A model generated the notes under the pieces. The model saw nothing but the letters and a program-made list of their open reading frames with translations. It ran no database searches and had not been told where the DNA came from. A stretch of 13,930 bases of DNA. Source: Rickettsia typhi. Its GTDB lineage: Bacteria > Pseudomonadota > Gammaproteobacteria > Burkholderiales > Burkholderiaceae_C. The DNA lies in assembly GCA_943325485.2 (NCBI GenBank), contig CALPPP020000016.1, positions 1 through 13,930 on the forward strand. The letters are read 5' to 3'. Both the position numbers and the translations under genes were made by a program. How positions within the stretch are numbered: the first letter of the stretch is position 1; each line of letters begins with the position of its first letter. Positions 1 through 6,465 of the stretch are shown here, piece after piece.

Positions 1-345
1 CGCTTGGCCGCCGTGATTGAAAGCCGCAAAGCGACCAACGGCGGCAACCCCGACACCAGCTATGTGGCGCGTTTGCTGCACAAAGGCCCCGACGCGTTTT
101 TGAAGAAAATTGGCGAAGAAGCCACCGAGGTGGTGATGGCCGCCAAAGACTTGGACCACGGCGGCGACCCGCACAAGTTGGTGGGCGAGATGGCTGACTT
201 GTGGTTCCACAGCTTGGTGGCGCTGTCCCATTACGGCCTGACCCCCGATGACGTGCTGCAAGAGTTGTCGCGCCGCGAAGGCTTGAGCGGTTTGGAAGAA
301 AAAGCCTTGCGCAAAGCGCAGGCCCGTGAAGCCGGCGAAGATTAA
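1..345 (+). CDS. hisE: Phosphoribosyl-ATP pyrophosphatase (HisE), 5' end cut by window edge
   Basis: HisE hydrolyses phosphoribosyl-ATP to phosphoribosyl-AMP and pyrophosphate, the second step of histidine biosynthesis, in the cytoplasm. The frame is open from base 1 ([10 protein letters not shown]), so the start lies outside the window; the TTG at base 4 is an internal Leu codon of the usual family sequence rather than a start. The all-alpha MazG-like core is visible: [16 protein letters not shown] supplies the metal-binding glutamates, and GEMADLWFH supplies the second acidic pair. Only a few N-terminal residues seem to be missing. It probably ends a his operon lying to the left and runs into the HIT gene after 18 bases. 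The identification is firm. Confidence 0.95.
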   Translation, partial: RLAAVIESRKATNGGNPDTSYVARLLHKGPDAFLKKIGEEATEVVMAAKDLDHGGDPHKLVGEMADLWFHSLVALSHYGLTPDDVLQELSRREGLSGLEEKALRKAQAREAGED

Positions 346-363
346 ACTTGTTAAAAAACCATT

Positions 364-723
364 ATGCATACCGACCCCAACTGCATCTTTTGCAAAATCG
401 TTGCCGGCAAGATACCGAGCAAAAAAGTTTACGAAGACGAAGAGATTTTTGCCTTCCACGACATCAACCCGTGGGCGCCGGTGCATTTTTTGTTGATCCC
501 CAAGCTGCACATCCCCTCCATGGCGCAGGTGGGCCCTGAGCACCAAGACCTTTTGGGGCGCATGCTCTTGCTGGCCCCCAAGCTTGCCTTGCAAGAGGGC
601 GTGAACCCCTATCCTGAGGGTGGTTTTAGGCTGGTGACCAACACTGGTACCGAGGGCGGGCAAGAGGTTCATCATTTGCATTGGCATGTCATGGGCGGTC
701 CTCGCCCGTGGTTACGCGGCTAA
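364..723 (+). CDS. hinT: HIT-family nucleotide phosphoramidase/hydrolase (HinT-like)
   Basis: This is a histidine-triad protein of 119 residues, the normal HinT length. HinT enzymes cleave purine nucleoside phosphoramidates such as AMP-lysine and act as cytoplasmic dimers. The N-terminal [19 protein letters not shown] block (residues 7-25) and the C-terminal triad H104-L-H106-W-H108, followed by VMGGPRPW, are diagnostic. C7 and C10, with H49 and the triad region, may bind zinc as in some relatives; that is inferred. The start at 364 has a poor ribosome binding site (A-rich, no clear GGAG), so translation may be coupled to hisE 18 bases upstream. Its physiological substrate cannot be read from the sequence. 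Confidence 0.93.
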   Translation: MHTDPNCIFCKIVAGKIPSKKVYEDEEIFAFHDINPWAPVHFLLIPKLHIPSMAQVGPEHQDLLGRMLLLAPKLALQEGVNPYPEGGFRLVTNTGTEGGQEVHHLHWHVMGGPRPWLRG

Positions 724-726
724 GAC

Positions 727-732
727 TAGAAT
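727..732 (+). promoter_or_regulatory. Possible -10 element before tatA
   Basis: TAGAAT lies just after the hinT stop and 31 bases before the tatA start. It matches the -10 hexamer seen before petA and tRNA-Thr in this window. No convincing -35 is visible, so this is a weak candidate for an internal promoter that would let tatABC be expressed apart from the his genes. Confidence 0.25.
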
Positions 733-757
733 TCCTCTCTTCATTCAGGAGCATCCC

Positions 758-1006
758 ATGGGATCATTTTCAATTTGGCACTGGTTAATCGTGCTCTTAA
801 TCATCGTTTTGGTGTTTGGCACTAAAAAACTCAAAAACATTGGCGCGGACCTAGGTGGCGCTGTCAAGGGTTTCAAGGACGGCGTGAAAGACGGCTCGGC
901 ACCCCCTGCGGACGATGCTGCTGCGCCTGCGCAGCAAGTTGCTGCCTCGACTTCGCCTAACGCTGACAAAGCACCCATCGACGTCGAAGCCAAGCACAAG
1001 CCTTAA
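758..1006 (+). CDS. tatA: Twin-arginine translocase subunit TatA
   Basis: TatA polymerises around TatBC to form the pathway by which folded proteins cross the inner membrane. The 82-residue product has a single N-terminal membrane helix (about residues 5-20), the conserved F20-G21 hinge, then the amphipathic helix with [20 protein letters not shown] (21-40) and a disordered Ala/Pro-rich tail. The ATG at 758 is chosen because AGGAG at 747-751 sits 6 bases upstream and because the family starts as Met-Gly-Ser-Phe-Ser; a longer frame reaching back to 686 would run into hinT and add a non-family extension. tatB follows after 3 bases. Confidence 0.96.
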   Translation: MGSFSIWHWLIVLLIIVLVFGTKKLKNIGADLGGAVKGFKDGVKDGSAPPADDAAAPAQQVAASTSPNADKAPIDVEAKHKP

Positions 1007-1009
1007 ACG

Positions 1010-1501
1010 ATGTTTGACCTGGAAATCTCCAAACTGGCCCTCATCGGTGCTGTGGCACTGGTGGTGATCGGCCCTGAGAAGATGCCCAGAGTCGCTCGAA
1101 CCATAGGCACATTGATTGGCAAAGCGCAGCGCTATGTGTCCGATGTCAAAGCGGAAGTCAACCGTTCGATGGACATGGAAGACCTGAAAAAAATGAAGGA
1201 AACCATGGACAGCGCCATGACCGATGTGCAGCAAAGTGTGTTGAACGCCACCACCAAGCTCAACGAAGGTGTGGCAAGTTTGGACATGGATGGACAGGCA
1301 GAAGACGGTTACAAGCCCATCATTCCTTATCAATGGACGCCGCCTGCGCCCACCTACCAACACCCAGGAAAAAACTGGCGCGTCAAGCGCTCTGCCACGC
1401 CGCAGTGGTACAAATCTCGGCAAGGTGTTCGCACACGCGCTTTGTCTGGTGCCGCCAGAGTAGCCCGTTTCCGCCCGCCTTCAGGCATGGGCAACAACTA
1501 G
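1010..1501 (+). CDS. tatB: Twin-arginine translocase subunit TatB
   Basis: TatB pairs with TatC to form the Tat signal-peptide receptor in the inner membrane. The 163-residue protein has the short periplasmic start MFDLEISKL, one membrane helix (about 9-21), the GPEKMPR turn (21-27), an amphipathic helix and a long charged cytoplasmic helix (about 40-90), then a basic, Pro-rich tail. Where enterobacterial TatB has Glu at position 8, this one has Lys8, with a Glu at position 5. It sits 3 bases after tatA and 6 before tatC with no strong ribosome binding site, so translation is probably coupled along the operon. Confidence 0.95.
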   Translation: MFDLEISKLALIGAVALVVIGPEKMPRVARTIGTLIGKAQRYVSDVKAEVNRSMDMEDLKKMKETMDSAMTDVQQSVLNATTKLNEGVASLDMDGQAEDGYKPIIPYQWTPPAPTYQHPGKNWRVKRSATPQWYKSRQGVRTRALSGAARVARFRPPSGMGNN

Positions 1502-1507
1502 ACCTTT

Positions 1508-2308
1508 ATGGCTGACTCCTCCACCAAAGACACCGACGAACTGAGCGGGACTGAACAGCCCTTTGTGCAGCACCTCAAGGAGTTGCGCGATCGCTTGGTC
1601 AAGGCGACGATTGCCGTTGCCTTGGTCTGTATTGTTTTAAGCCTTTACCCAGGCCCTGCGCAGCTTTACGATTTCTTGGCGGCCCCCTTGGTCGCACAGC
1701 TGCCTGAAGGCACCCGATTGATCGCCACCTCGGTGATTTCGCCTTTCATTGTGCCTTTGAAGATCATGCTGATGACAGCATTTTTGATCGCCTTGCCCGT
1801 GGTGCTTTACCAAGGCTGGGCCTTCGTGGCCCCAGGCTTGTACACCCACGAAAAGAAACTGGTTTTGCCATTGGTGTTTTCTAGCACCTTGCTTTTCTTC
1901 ATCGGTGTGGCGTTTTGTTACTTTTTCGTTTTTGGTCAGGTATTCAAGTTCATCCAAGGCTTTGCACCTAAAAGCATCACCGCAGCGCCTGATATTGAGG
2001 CTTACTTAAGCTTTGTGTTGACCATGTTTGTGGCCTTTGGCTTGGCGTTTGAAGTACCTATTGTGGTGATTGTGCTCGCACGTATGAAAGTGGTGAGCAT
2101 TGAAAAGCTCAAGGCCTTTCGTTCTTACTTCATCGTTTTGGCTTTCATCATTGCAGCGGTGGTGACGCCACCTGACGTGGTGTCACAGCTTGCTTTGGCG
2201 ATTCCCATGTGCATTCTTTATGAGATAGGCATTTGGGCAGCCCAAATTTTTATACGCCATACCCAAGCCCCTGATGAGCCAAAAGGGGCTGATTCAAACG
2301 CATCATGA
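1508..2308 (+). CDS. tatC: Twin-arginine translocase subunit TatC
   Basis: TatC is the six-span inner membrane protein that recognises the twin-arginine motif of Tat substrates. The 266-residue length is normal for the family. Conserved positions are present: HLKELRDRL with E25 in the cytoplasmic N-terminus, FVAPGLYTHEKK with E115 in the first cytoplasmic loop (E103 of E. coli), FEVP with E182 (E170 of E. coli), and TPPDVVSQ (220-227). Six hydrophobic segments can be counted. The stop overlaps the start of the downstream protease gene (ATGA), which points to translational coupling. No clear ribosome binding site precedes its own ATG, 6 bases after tatB. Confidence 0.97.
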   Translation: MADSSTKDTDELSGTEQPFVQHLKELRDRLVKATIAVALVCIVLSLYPGPAQLYDFLAAPLVAQLPEGTRLIATSVISPFIVPLKIMLMTAFLIALPVVLYQGWAFVAPGLYTHEKKLVLPLVFSSTLLFFIGVAFCYFFVFGQVFKFIQGFAPKSITAAPDIEAYLSFVLTMFVAFGLAFEVPIVVIVLARMKVVSIEKLKAFRSYFIVLAFIIAAVVTPPDVVSQLALAIPMCILYEIGIWAAQIFIRHTQAPDEPKGADSNAS

Positions 2309-3444
2309 AGCGCCTGTGGCTATTGTTTGCACAAACTGTCACCGTCTTGGTGGCTGTTTGGTTTGTGCTGATTACCCTCAAACCCGATTGGGTCCAAAGG
2401 CCCAGTTGGAATACAGATCTGCAAGTCTTTGAGGTCGCCCCCGGCGCCATCTCGCCCACAGCAAGCGCTGGCAGTTTGAGTTTCGCCGCAAAGAAAGCCT
2501 CTCCTGCGGTGGTCAGTATCAACACGTCGCAAAAAGCCGCACTCGAAAAAAACAAAGATCCGTGGTTTCGCTATTTTTTTGGTGACCAAGATGATTCAGC
2601 CCAATCAGGCTTGGGCAGCGGTGTCATTGTCAGCCCGCAGGGATACATCCTTACGAATAACCACGTGGTGGAAGCAGCCGATGAAATTTTGGTGATGCTC
2701 AACGATGGCCGCCAAACACAAGCCAAGGTCATAGGCACCGATCCCGAAACCGATTTGGCTGTGCTCAAAGTCAACTTGGACAAACTGCCAGTGATGGTGA
2801 TGAACAATTCCGAGCAAGTCCAAGTCGGCGACATTGTGTTGGCCATCGGAAACCCCTTTGGCGTGGGGCAAACCGTCACCAGTGGCATCGTGTCGGCACT
2901 GGGGCGTAACCAACTGGGCATCAACACCTTTGAGAACTTCATCCAAACCGACGCGGCCATCAACCCTGGTAACTCAGGCGGCGCATTGGTGGATGTGCAG
3001 GGTAATTTGTTGGGCATCAACACAGCCATTTACTCCAAATCCGGCGGCAGCATGGGCATTGGTTTTGCCATCCCCGTGAGCATTGCCAAGCAAGTGCTGG
3101 AAGGCATCGTCAAAGACGGCTTGGTCACCCGCGGTTGGATCGGTGTCGAGCCCACAGAACTTACCCCAGAGTTGGCTCAAACCTTCAATGTGAAACGCCA
3201 AGAGGGCGTCATCATCACCGGCGTTTTACAGACAGGTCCCGCATTCAAAGCAGGCATTCGTCCAGGCGATATGTTGTTGGCTGTGAATGACCACAAAGTT
3301 CAAAATGTGGCGGAACTTTTGGCGCAAGTTTCTTTGCTCAAACCAGGGGTGGATGCACAGTTGAAGATTTTGCGCAAAGAACAAGAGCAGGTGCTGTCGG
3401 TGACTCCCTTGCAGCGCCCCAAAGTTCGGGTGGAGCGTCGCTGA
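2305..3444 (+). CDS. degS: DegS/AlgW-like membrane-anchored serine protease with one PDZ domain
   Basis: This is a trypsin-fold S1C (HtrA-family) protease of 379 residues. An N-terminal hydrophobic segment (about 5-24) without a clear cleavage site should anchor it in the inner membrane with the body in the periplasm. The catalytic triad is complete: H120 in TNNHVV, D150 in DPETDLAVLKV and S224 in GNSGG. A single PDZ domain follows (about 278-362, with GVIITGVLQTGPAFKAGI). One PDZ plus a membrane anchor is the DegS/AlgW layout, not the two-PDZ DegP layout. DegS proteins sense misfolded outer membrane proteins and cut an anti-sigma factor, but no rseA/mucA-type gene is nearby, so that role is inferred. 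Its ATG overlaps the tatC stop (ATGA). Confidence 0.9.
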   Translation: MKRLWLLFAQTVTVLVAVWFVLITLKPDWVQRPSWNTDLQVFEVAPGAISPTASAGSLSFAAKKASPAVVSINTSQKAALEKNKDPWFRYFFGDQDDSAQSGLGSGVIVSPQGYILTNNHVVEAADEILVMLNDGRQTQAKVIGTDPETDLAVLKVNLDKLPVMVMNNSEQVQVGDIVLAIGNPFGVGQTVTSGIVSALGRNQLGINTFENFIQTDAAINPGNSGGALVDVQGNLLGINTAIYSKSGGSMGIGFAIPVSIAKQVLEGIVKDGLVTRGWIGVEPTELTPELAQTFNVKRQEGVIITGVLQTGPAFKAGIRPGDMLLAVNDHKVQNVAELLAQVSLLKPGVDAQLKILRKEQEQVLSVTPLQRPKVRVERR

Positions 3445-3445
3445 G

Positions 3446-4201
3446 ATGGCTGAGCGTACCGCATTGCTGGCGCTTTGCGATGGTTTGCTGCAACCCGAGC
3501 GCTTCAAAGACTATTGCCCCAATGGCTTGCAGGTGGAGGGGCGTCCTCAGGTTCAATCTATAGCTTCCGGTGTCACCGCCAGTTTGGCATTGATCCAAGC
3601 TGCCATTGAAGCCGGTGCAGACACTTTACTGGTTCACCATGGTTTGTTTTGGCGCAACCAAACTGGCACAGTGACGGGTTGGCTTAAATCACGTTTGGCT
3701 TTGCTGTTGCAGCACGATATCAATTTGCTGGCCTATCACCTGCCGCTAGACGCTCATCCCGCCTTGGGAAACAACGCGCAACTGGCTACGCATTTGGGTT
3801 TTCAAGTAGACGGCAGGTTTGGTGAACAAGGTTTGGGTTTTGTCGGTCAACCACAAGTCTTTTGTGAAAGTGGCCAAGCCTTGGCCCAGCATTTGCAAAG
3901 CCGTTTGGGCAAACTACCGGTGTCTGTAGTCCCTGACGCCAAAAGGCCAGTTCGGCGCATTGCATGGTGCACAGGCGGCGCACAAAACTTGTTTGAAGAG
4001 GCCATTGCCCAAGGTGTTGATGCTTTCATTACCGGTGAAATTTCCGAGCCTCAAGCGCATTTGGCGCACGAAACCGGGGTGAGCTTCTTTGCTTGCGGCC
4101 ACCATGCTACCGAACGCTACGGCGCCCCTGCGCTGGGCGCTCATGTGGCCGAACAACTCGGCGTCAAGCATGTGTTCATCGACATCGATAATCCCGCTTG
4201 A
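3446..4201 (+). CDS. Nif3-family di-metal protein (YbgI-like)
   Basis: The 251-residue product belongs to the Nif3/YbgI (DUF34) family, often labelled GTP cyclohydrolase I type 2, although the physiological reaction is unsettled. The paired-metal site seen in E. coli YbgI can be matched here: H64 and H65 in LLVHHGLFW, D102 in YHLPLDAH, H219 and E223 in ACGHHATER. The TGE turn (196-198) is also typical. No membrane segment or export signal is present, so it should be cytoplasmic. It starts one base after the protease stop, with GGAG at 3432-3435 as ribosome binding site, and is followed 7 bases later by pdxA. The neighbours do not explain its function. Confidence 0.9.
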   Translation: MAERTALLALCDGLLQPERFKDYCPNGLQVEGRPQVQSIASGVTASLALIQAAIEAGADTLLVHHGLFWRNQTGTVTGWLKSRLALLLQHDINLLAYHLPLDAHPALGNNAQLATHLGFQVDGRFGEQGLGFVGQPQVFCESGQALAQHLQSRLGKLPVSVVPDAKRPVRRIAWCTGGAQNLFEEAIAQGVDAFITGEISEPQAHLAHETGVSFFACGHHATERYGAPALGAHVAEQLGVKHVFIDIDNPA

Positions 4202-4208
4202 CGGTTGA

Positions 4209-5267
4209 ATGAGCACCTTGCCATCTTTCTCTTTGCCCGTGGCTATCACCATGGGAGACCCAGCAGGCATTGGCCCAGAAATCATCCTGAAAGCCTTTGC
4301 CCAGTCTCCTGACGAGACTCGAGGGTGTTGCGTGTTTGGCGATGTGCCAACGCTGCAAAAACAACTCAGTTTGCTTGCACCTTTATTGCCTAGGCATTTG
4401 GAGTGTCTACCCATCACAGATGTGGCTCAAGTTGCGCAAAGCTTGGCACACCAGTTACCCGTGATGCAGTGTGGTGAGTCAGCGCTGATTGCCATGGGCC
4501 AAGTCAGCGCGCAAGCGGGAGCGATGGCTGTTGCAGCCATCCGTTCGGCGACTGCCGCCGCACTGAATGGTCAAGTTGCCGCCTTGGTCACTGCACCCGT
4601 CAACAAAAAGGCATTGCAACTCAGTGGCGTTGAATTTCCTGGACATACCGAGATGCTGCAGGCCCTTGCCGCTACCCATACAGGTTTGCCCATCAGTCGC
4701 TTGCCCGTTCGGATGATGTTGTCTTGCCCGGGCTTAAGGGTCGTGCTGGTCAGCATCCATGTGCCTTTGCGTGAAGCCATTGCTTCAGTTACCCTTGAAA
4801 ATGTCCTTCAAACTTTCCAAGTGACACATGACAGTTGGCGCCATATGCATGGCACTGTTCCGCGTATGACAGTCGCGGGACTCAACCCCCATGCGGGCGA
4901 AGAGGGACTGTTTGGGAATGAAGAGAGCCGATTTATTGCCCCAGCCATTGAAAAAGCCCAAGCGCTTGGCATGCATATCAGCGGCCCTTACCCGCCTGAT
5001 ACGGTGTTCATGCAAGCCCACAGTGCGCAGGGACAAAAAGACACGGATGTGGTTGTTGCCATGTACCACGACCAAGGTTTGATACCAGTTAAATATCTCG
5101 GGCTAGACAACGGCGTGAACCAAACCTTGGGGTTGCCCTTTGTGCGAACCAGTCCCGATCACGGAACCGCGTTTGATATAGCTGGCAAAGGGATGGCTAA
5201 CCCCAGCAGTTTGTTGGCTGCCCTCAAGGTGGCAAAAGGCCATCGCCTGGCATTGCCCAAGGGCTGA
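4209..5267 (+). CDS. pdxA: 4-hydroxythreonine-4-phosphate dehydrogenase (PdxA)
   Basis: PdxA oxidises 4-phosphohydroxy-L-threonine with NAD(P); the product decarboxylates and is condensed by PdxJ into pyridoxine 5'-phosphate (vitamin B6). The 352-residue length is close to the family norm. Family motifs are ITMGDPAGIGPEI (13-25), GHTEML (145-150), three metal-binding histidines (H184 in VSIHVPL, H228 in GLNPHAGEEG, H287 in MYHDQG) and FVRTSPDHGTAFDIAGKG (311-328). An in-frame TGA at 4206-4208 lies directly before the ATG, so no longer start is possible. In many proteobacteria pdxA adjoins rsmA (ksgA); here the gene to the right is mscL on the other strand, one base away. Confidence 0.97.
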   Translation: MSTLPSFSLPVAITMGDPAGIGPEIILKAFAQSPDETRGCCVFGDVPTLQKQLSLLAPLLPRHLECLPITDVAQVAQSLAHQLPVMQCGESALIAMGQVSAQAGAMAVAAIRSATAAALNGQVAALVTAPVNKKALQLSGVEFPGHTEMLQALAATHTGLPISRLPVRMMLSCPGLRVVLVSIHVPLREAIASVTLENVLQTFQVTHDSWRHMHGTVPRMTVAGLNPHAGEEGLFGNEESRFIAPAIEKAQALGMHISGPYPPDTVFMQAHSAQGQKDTDVVVAMYHDQGLIPVKYLGLDNGVNQTLGLPFVRTSPDHGTAFDIAGKGMANPSSLLAALKVAKGHRLALPKG

Positions 5268-5268
5268 T

Positions 5269-5700
5269 TTACCTGCGCTGAAGTTGATCGCGAATCTCTC
5301 GCAGCAACAAAACTTCTTCCGGCGTTGCTGGCGGTGGCGCAATGGGCTCTGCAACCGCTGCGGTTTGTTTCATGCGCTGAATTTGCTTGACCATCATGAA
5401 AATAGCGAAAGCCAAAATAAGAAAGTTGATGGCAATGGTGATGAAATTGCCGTAAGACAAAACAGGTACGCCCGCCTTGCGCATGGCCTCTAAAGTTCTG
5501 GGAACTGAGTCTGGGACCGAACCAAGCACCCAAAAATAGCTGGAAAAATCTAAGTGGCCAATCAGCACCGAAATGACGGGCATGATCAGGTCGCTCACCA
5601 TTGATTCAACGATTTTGCCGAATGCTCCTCCGATGATCACTCCCACGGCCAAATCGACCACATTTCCCTTGATGGCGAACTCTTTGAAATCTTTCAACAT
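5269..5700 (-). CDS. mscL: Large-conductance mechanosensitive channel (MscL)
   Basis: MscL opens under high membrane tension and releases solutes during osmotic downshock. The 143-residue protein begins with the amphipathic helix [20 protein letters not shown], followed by the first pore-lining helix with the glycine-rich gate [13 protein letters not shown] (19-31), a periplasmic loop (about 47-83), a second membrane helix (about 84-104) and a C-terminal bundle helix from [15 protein letters not shown] (126-140). AAGGG about 7 bases before the start on the minus strand can serve as ribosome binding site. Transcription starts in the gap shared with petA, and the gene ends one base from the pdxA stop without space for a terminator. 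Confidence 0.97.
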   Translation of the reverse strand: MLKDFKEFAIKGNVVDLAVGVIIGGAFGKIVESMVSDLIMPVISVLIGHLDFSSYFWVLGSVPDSVPRTLEAMRKAGVPVLSYGNFITIAINFLILAFAIFMMVKQIQRMKQTAAVAEPIAPPPATPEEVLLLREIRDQLQRR

Positions 5701-5721
5701 GAAGCAACCCTTTTATTGAAT

Positions 5722-5737
5722 AATTTAGAGCTAAATT
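5722..5737. repeat. Inverted repeat upstream of mscL
   Basis: AATTTAG-AG-CTAAATT: two 7-base arms around a 2-base centre, in the AT-rich stretch 22-37 bases before the mscL start codon. The position suits an operator or the mscL promoter region. AT-rich inverted repeats of this length can arise by chance, so the functional reading is tentative. Confidence 0.4.
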
Positions 5738-5766
5738 TAACATCATTTTGAAAATTAAGGCATGTA

Positions 5767-5780
5767 AAAACCATGGTTTT
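5767..5780. promoter_or_regulatory. Perfect 14-bp palindrome between mscL and petA (candidate operator)
   Basis: AAAACCATGGTTTT is a complete palindrome. Its centre lies about 50 bases upstream of the transcription start predicted from the petA -10 hexamer, a distance at which activators or repressors commonly bind. The symmetry is visible directly; the regulatory role and the identity of any regulator are inferred. Confidence 0.45.
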
Positions 5781-5787
5781 GTGGGGC

Positions 5788-5816
5788 TGGTTTGAGATTG
5801 CGGCCTCGGTTAGAAT
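5788..5816 (+). promoter_or_regulatory. Likely petABC promoter
   Basis: TAGAAT at 5811-5816 sits inside GGTTAGAAT, the same nine bases found before tRNA-Thr. The start of transcription would be near 5823, giving a leader of about 36 bases. The -35 region is poor: TGGTTT at 5788-5793 has the right 17-base spacing but matches consensus badly, and TTGAGA at 5792-5797 matches better but is too close. Confidence 0.5.
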
Positions 5817-5858
5817 GAAAGGCTTTACAAAGTTTGCATCCCAATTTAGAGGTCTTTC

Positions 5859-6458
5859 ATGAGTGAAAACACTGTGGACACCAGCAAGCGGACATGGCTA
5901 ATTGCTTCGAGTTGTGCTGGTGCAGTTGGCGGCGTTGCTGTGGCGGTTCCGTTTGTCAGCAATTTCAGTCCCTCCGAGCGAGCCAAGGCCGCCGGTGCTG
6001 CTGTCGAGGTAGATATTGCCAATATCAAGCCCGGAGAGAAATTAACCGTTGAGTGGCGTGGAAAACCAGTTTGGATCATTCGCCGCACGCCTGAGCAACT
6101 CGAAGCCCTGAAAAAGGTAGAAGCTCAATTGGCTGACCCCGAGTCAAAACGCAAACCCTCGGAACTCACTCCAGAGTACGCCCGAAACCAGGCTCGATCT
6201 ATCAAACCAGAAATTTTTGTTGGCGTTGGTATTTGCTCTCATTTGGGCTGCTCGCCCAGCGATAAATTTCAAATGGGGCCACAGCCATCTTTGCCTGACG
6301 ATTGGCAGGGTGGGTTTTTGTGTCCCTGCCATGGCTCAACTTTCGACATGGCTGGCCGTGTCTACAAAAACAAGCCTGCCCCTGATAACTTGGAAGTCCC
6401 CCCCCATACGTACCTTTCAGACTCTCGCTTGCTGATTGGTGAAGATTCGAAGGCTTAA
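5859..6458 (+). CDS. petA: Ubiquinol-cytochrome c reductase, Rieske iron-sulfur subunit
   Basis: The Rieske subunit carries electrons from ubiquinol at the Qo site of cytochrome bc1 to cytochrome c1. The 199-residue protein has an N-terminal Tat-type signal anchor (about 10-35) and a C-terminal Rieske domain. The 2Fe-2S ligands are C126 and H128 in CSHLGC and C155 and H158 in CPCHGS; C131 and C157 form the usual disulfide. The Tat motif reads S-K-R-T-W-L, with Lys in place of the first Arg. An AGAGGT sequence at 5848-5853 gives a good ribosome binding site. It is the first gene of petABC, and its stop lies 7 bases before petB. Folded Rieske proteins are exported by Tat, whose genes are in the same window. 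Confidence 0.98.
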   Translation: MSENTVDTSKRTWLIASSCAGAVGGVAVAVPFVSNFSPSERAKAAGAAVEVDIANIKPGEKLTVEWRGKPVWIIRRTPEQLEALKKVEAQLADPESKRKPSELTPEYARNQARSIKPEIFVGVGICSHLGCSPSDKFQMGPQPSLPDDWQGGFLCPCHGSTFDMAGRVYKNKPAPDNLEVPPHTYLSDSRLLIGEDSKA

Positions 6459-6465
6459 GAAGACC

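Noticed and set aside
4..6. TTG at base 4 as the hisE start
   Set aside because: The frame is open to base 1 and the Arg-Leu-Ala-Ala-Val sequence is the normal interior of HisE, so the true start lies outside the window.
686..757. Upstream in-frame extension of tatA
   Set aside because: It would overlap hinT and add residues before the conserved TatA start; the ATG at 758 has AGGAG at the right distance.
851..1423. Minus-strand 190-codon frame across tatA and tatB
   Set aside because: It is antisense to two certain genes, with Arg/His-rich composition typical of an antisense shadow and no recognisable domain.
4202..4208. Riboswitch or leader before pdxA
   Set aside because: The gap to the Nif3 gene is only 7 bases, too short for a structured leader.
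3914..4417. Minus-strand 167-codon frame across the Nif3 gene and pdxA
   Set aside because: It is antisense to two well-supported genes and has no family features.
6436..6465. TTG-initiated extension of petB inside petA
   Set aside because: It adds ten basic residues not expected for cytochrome b and overlaps petA; the ATG at 6466 gives the family N-terminus.
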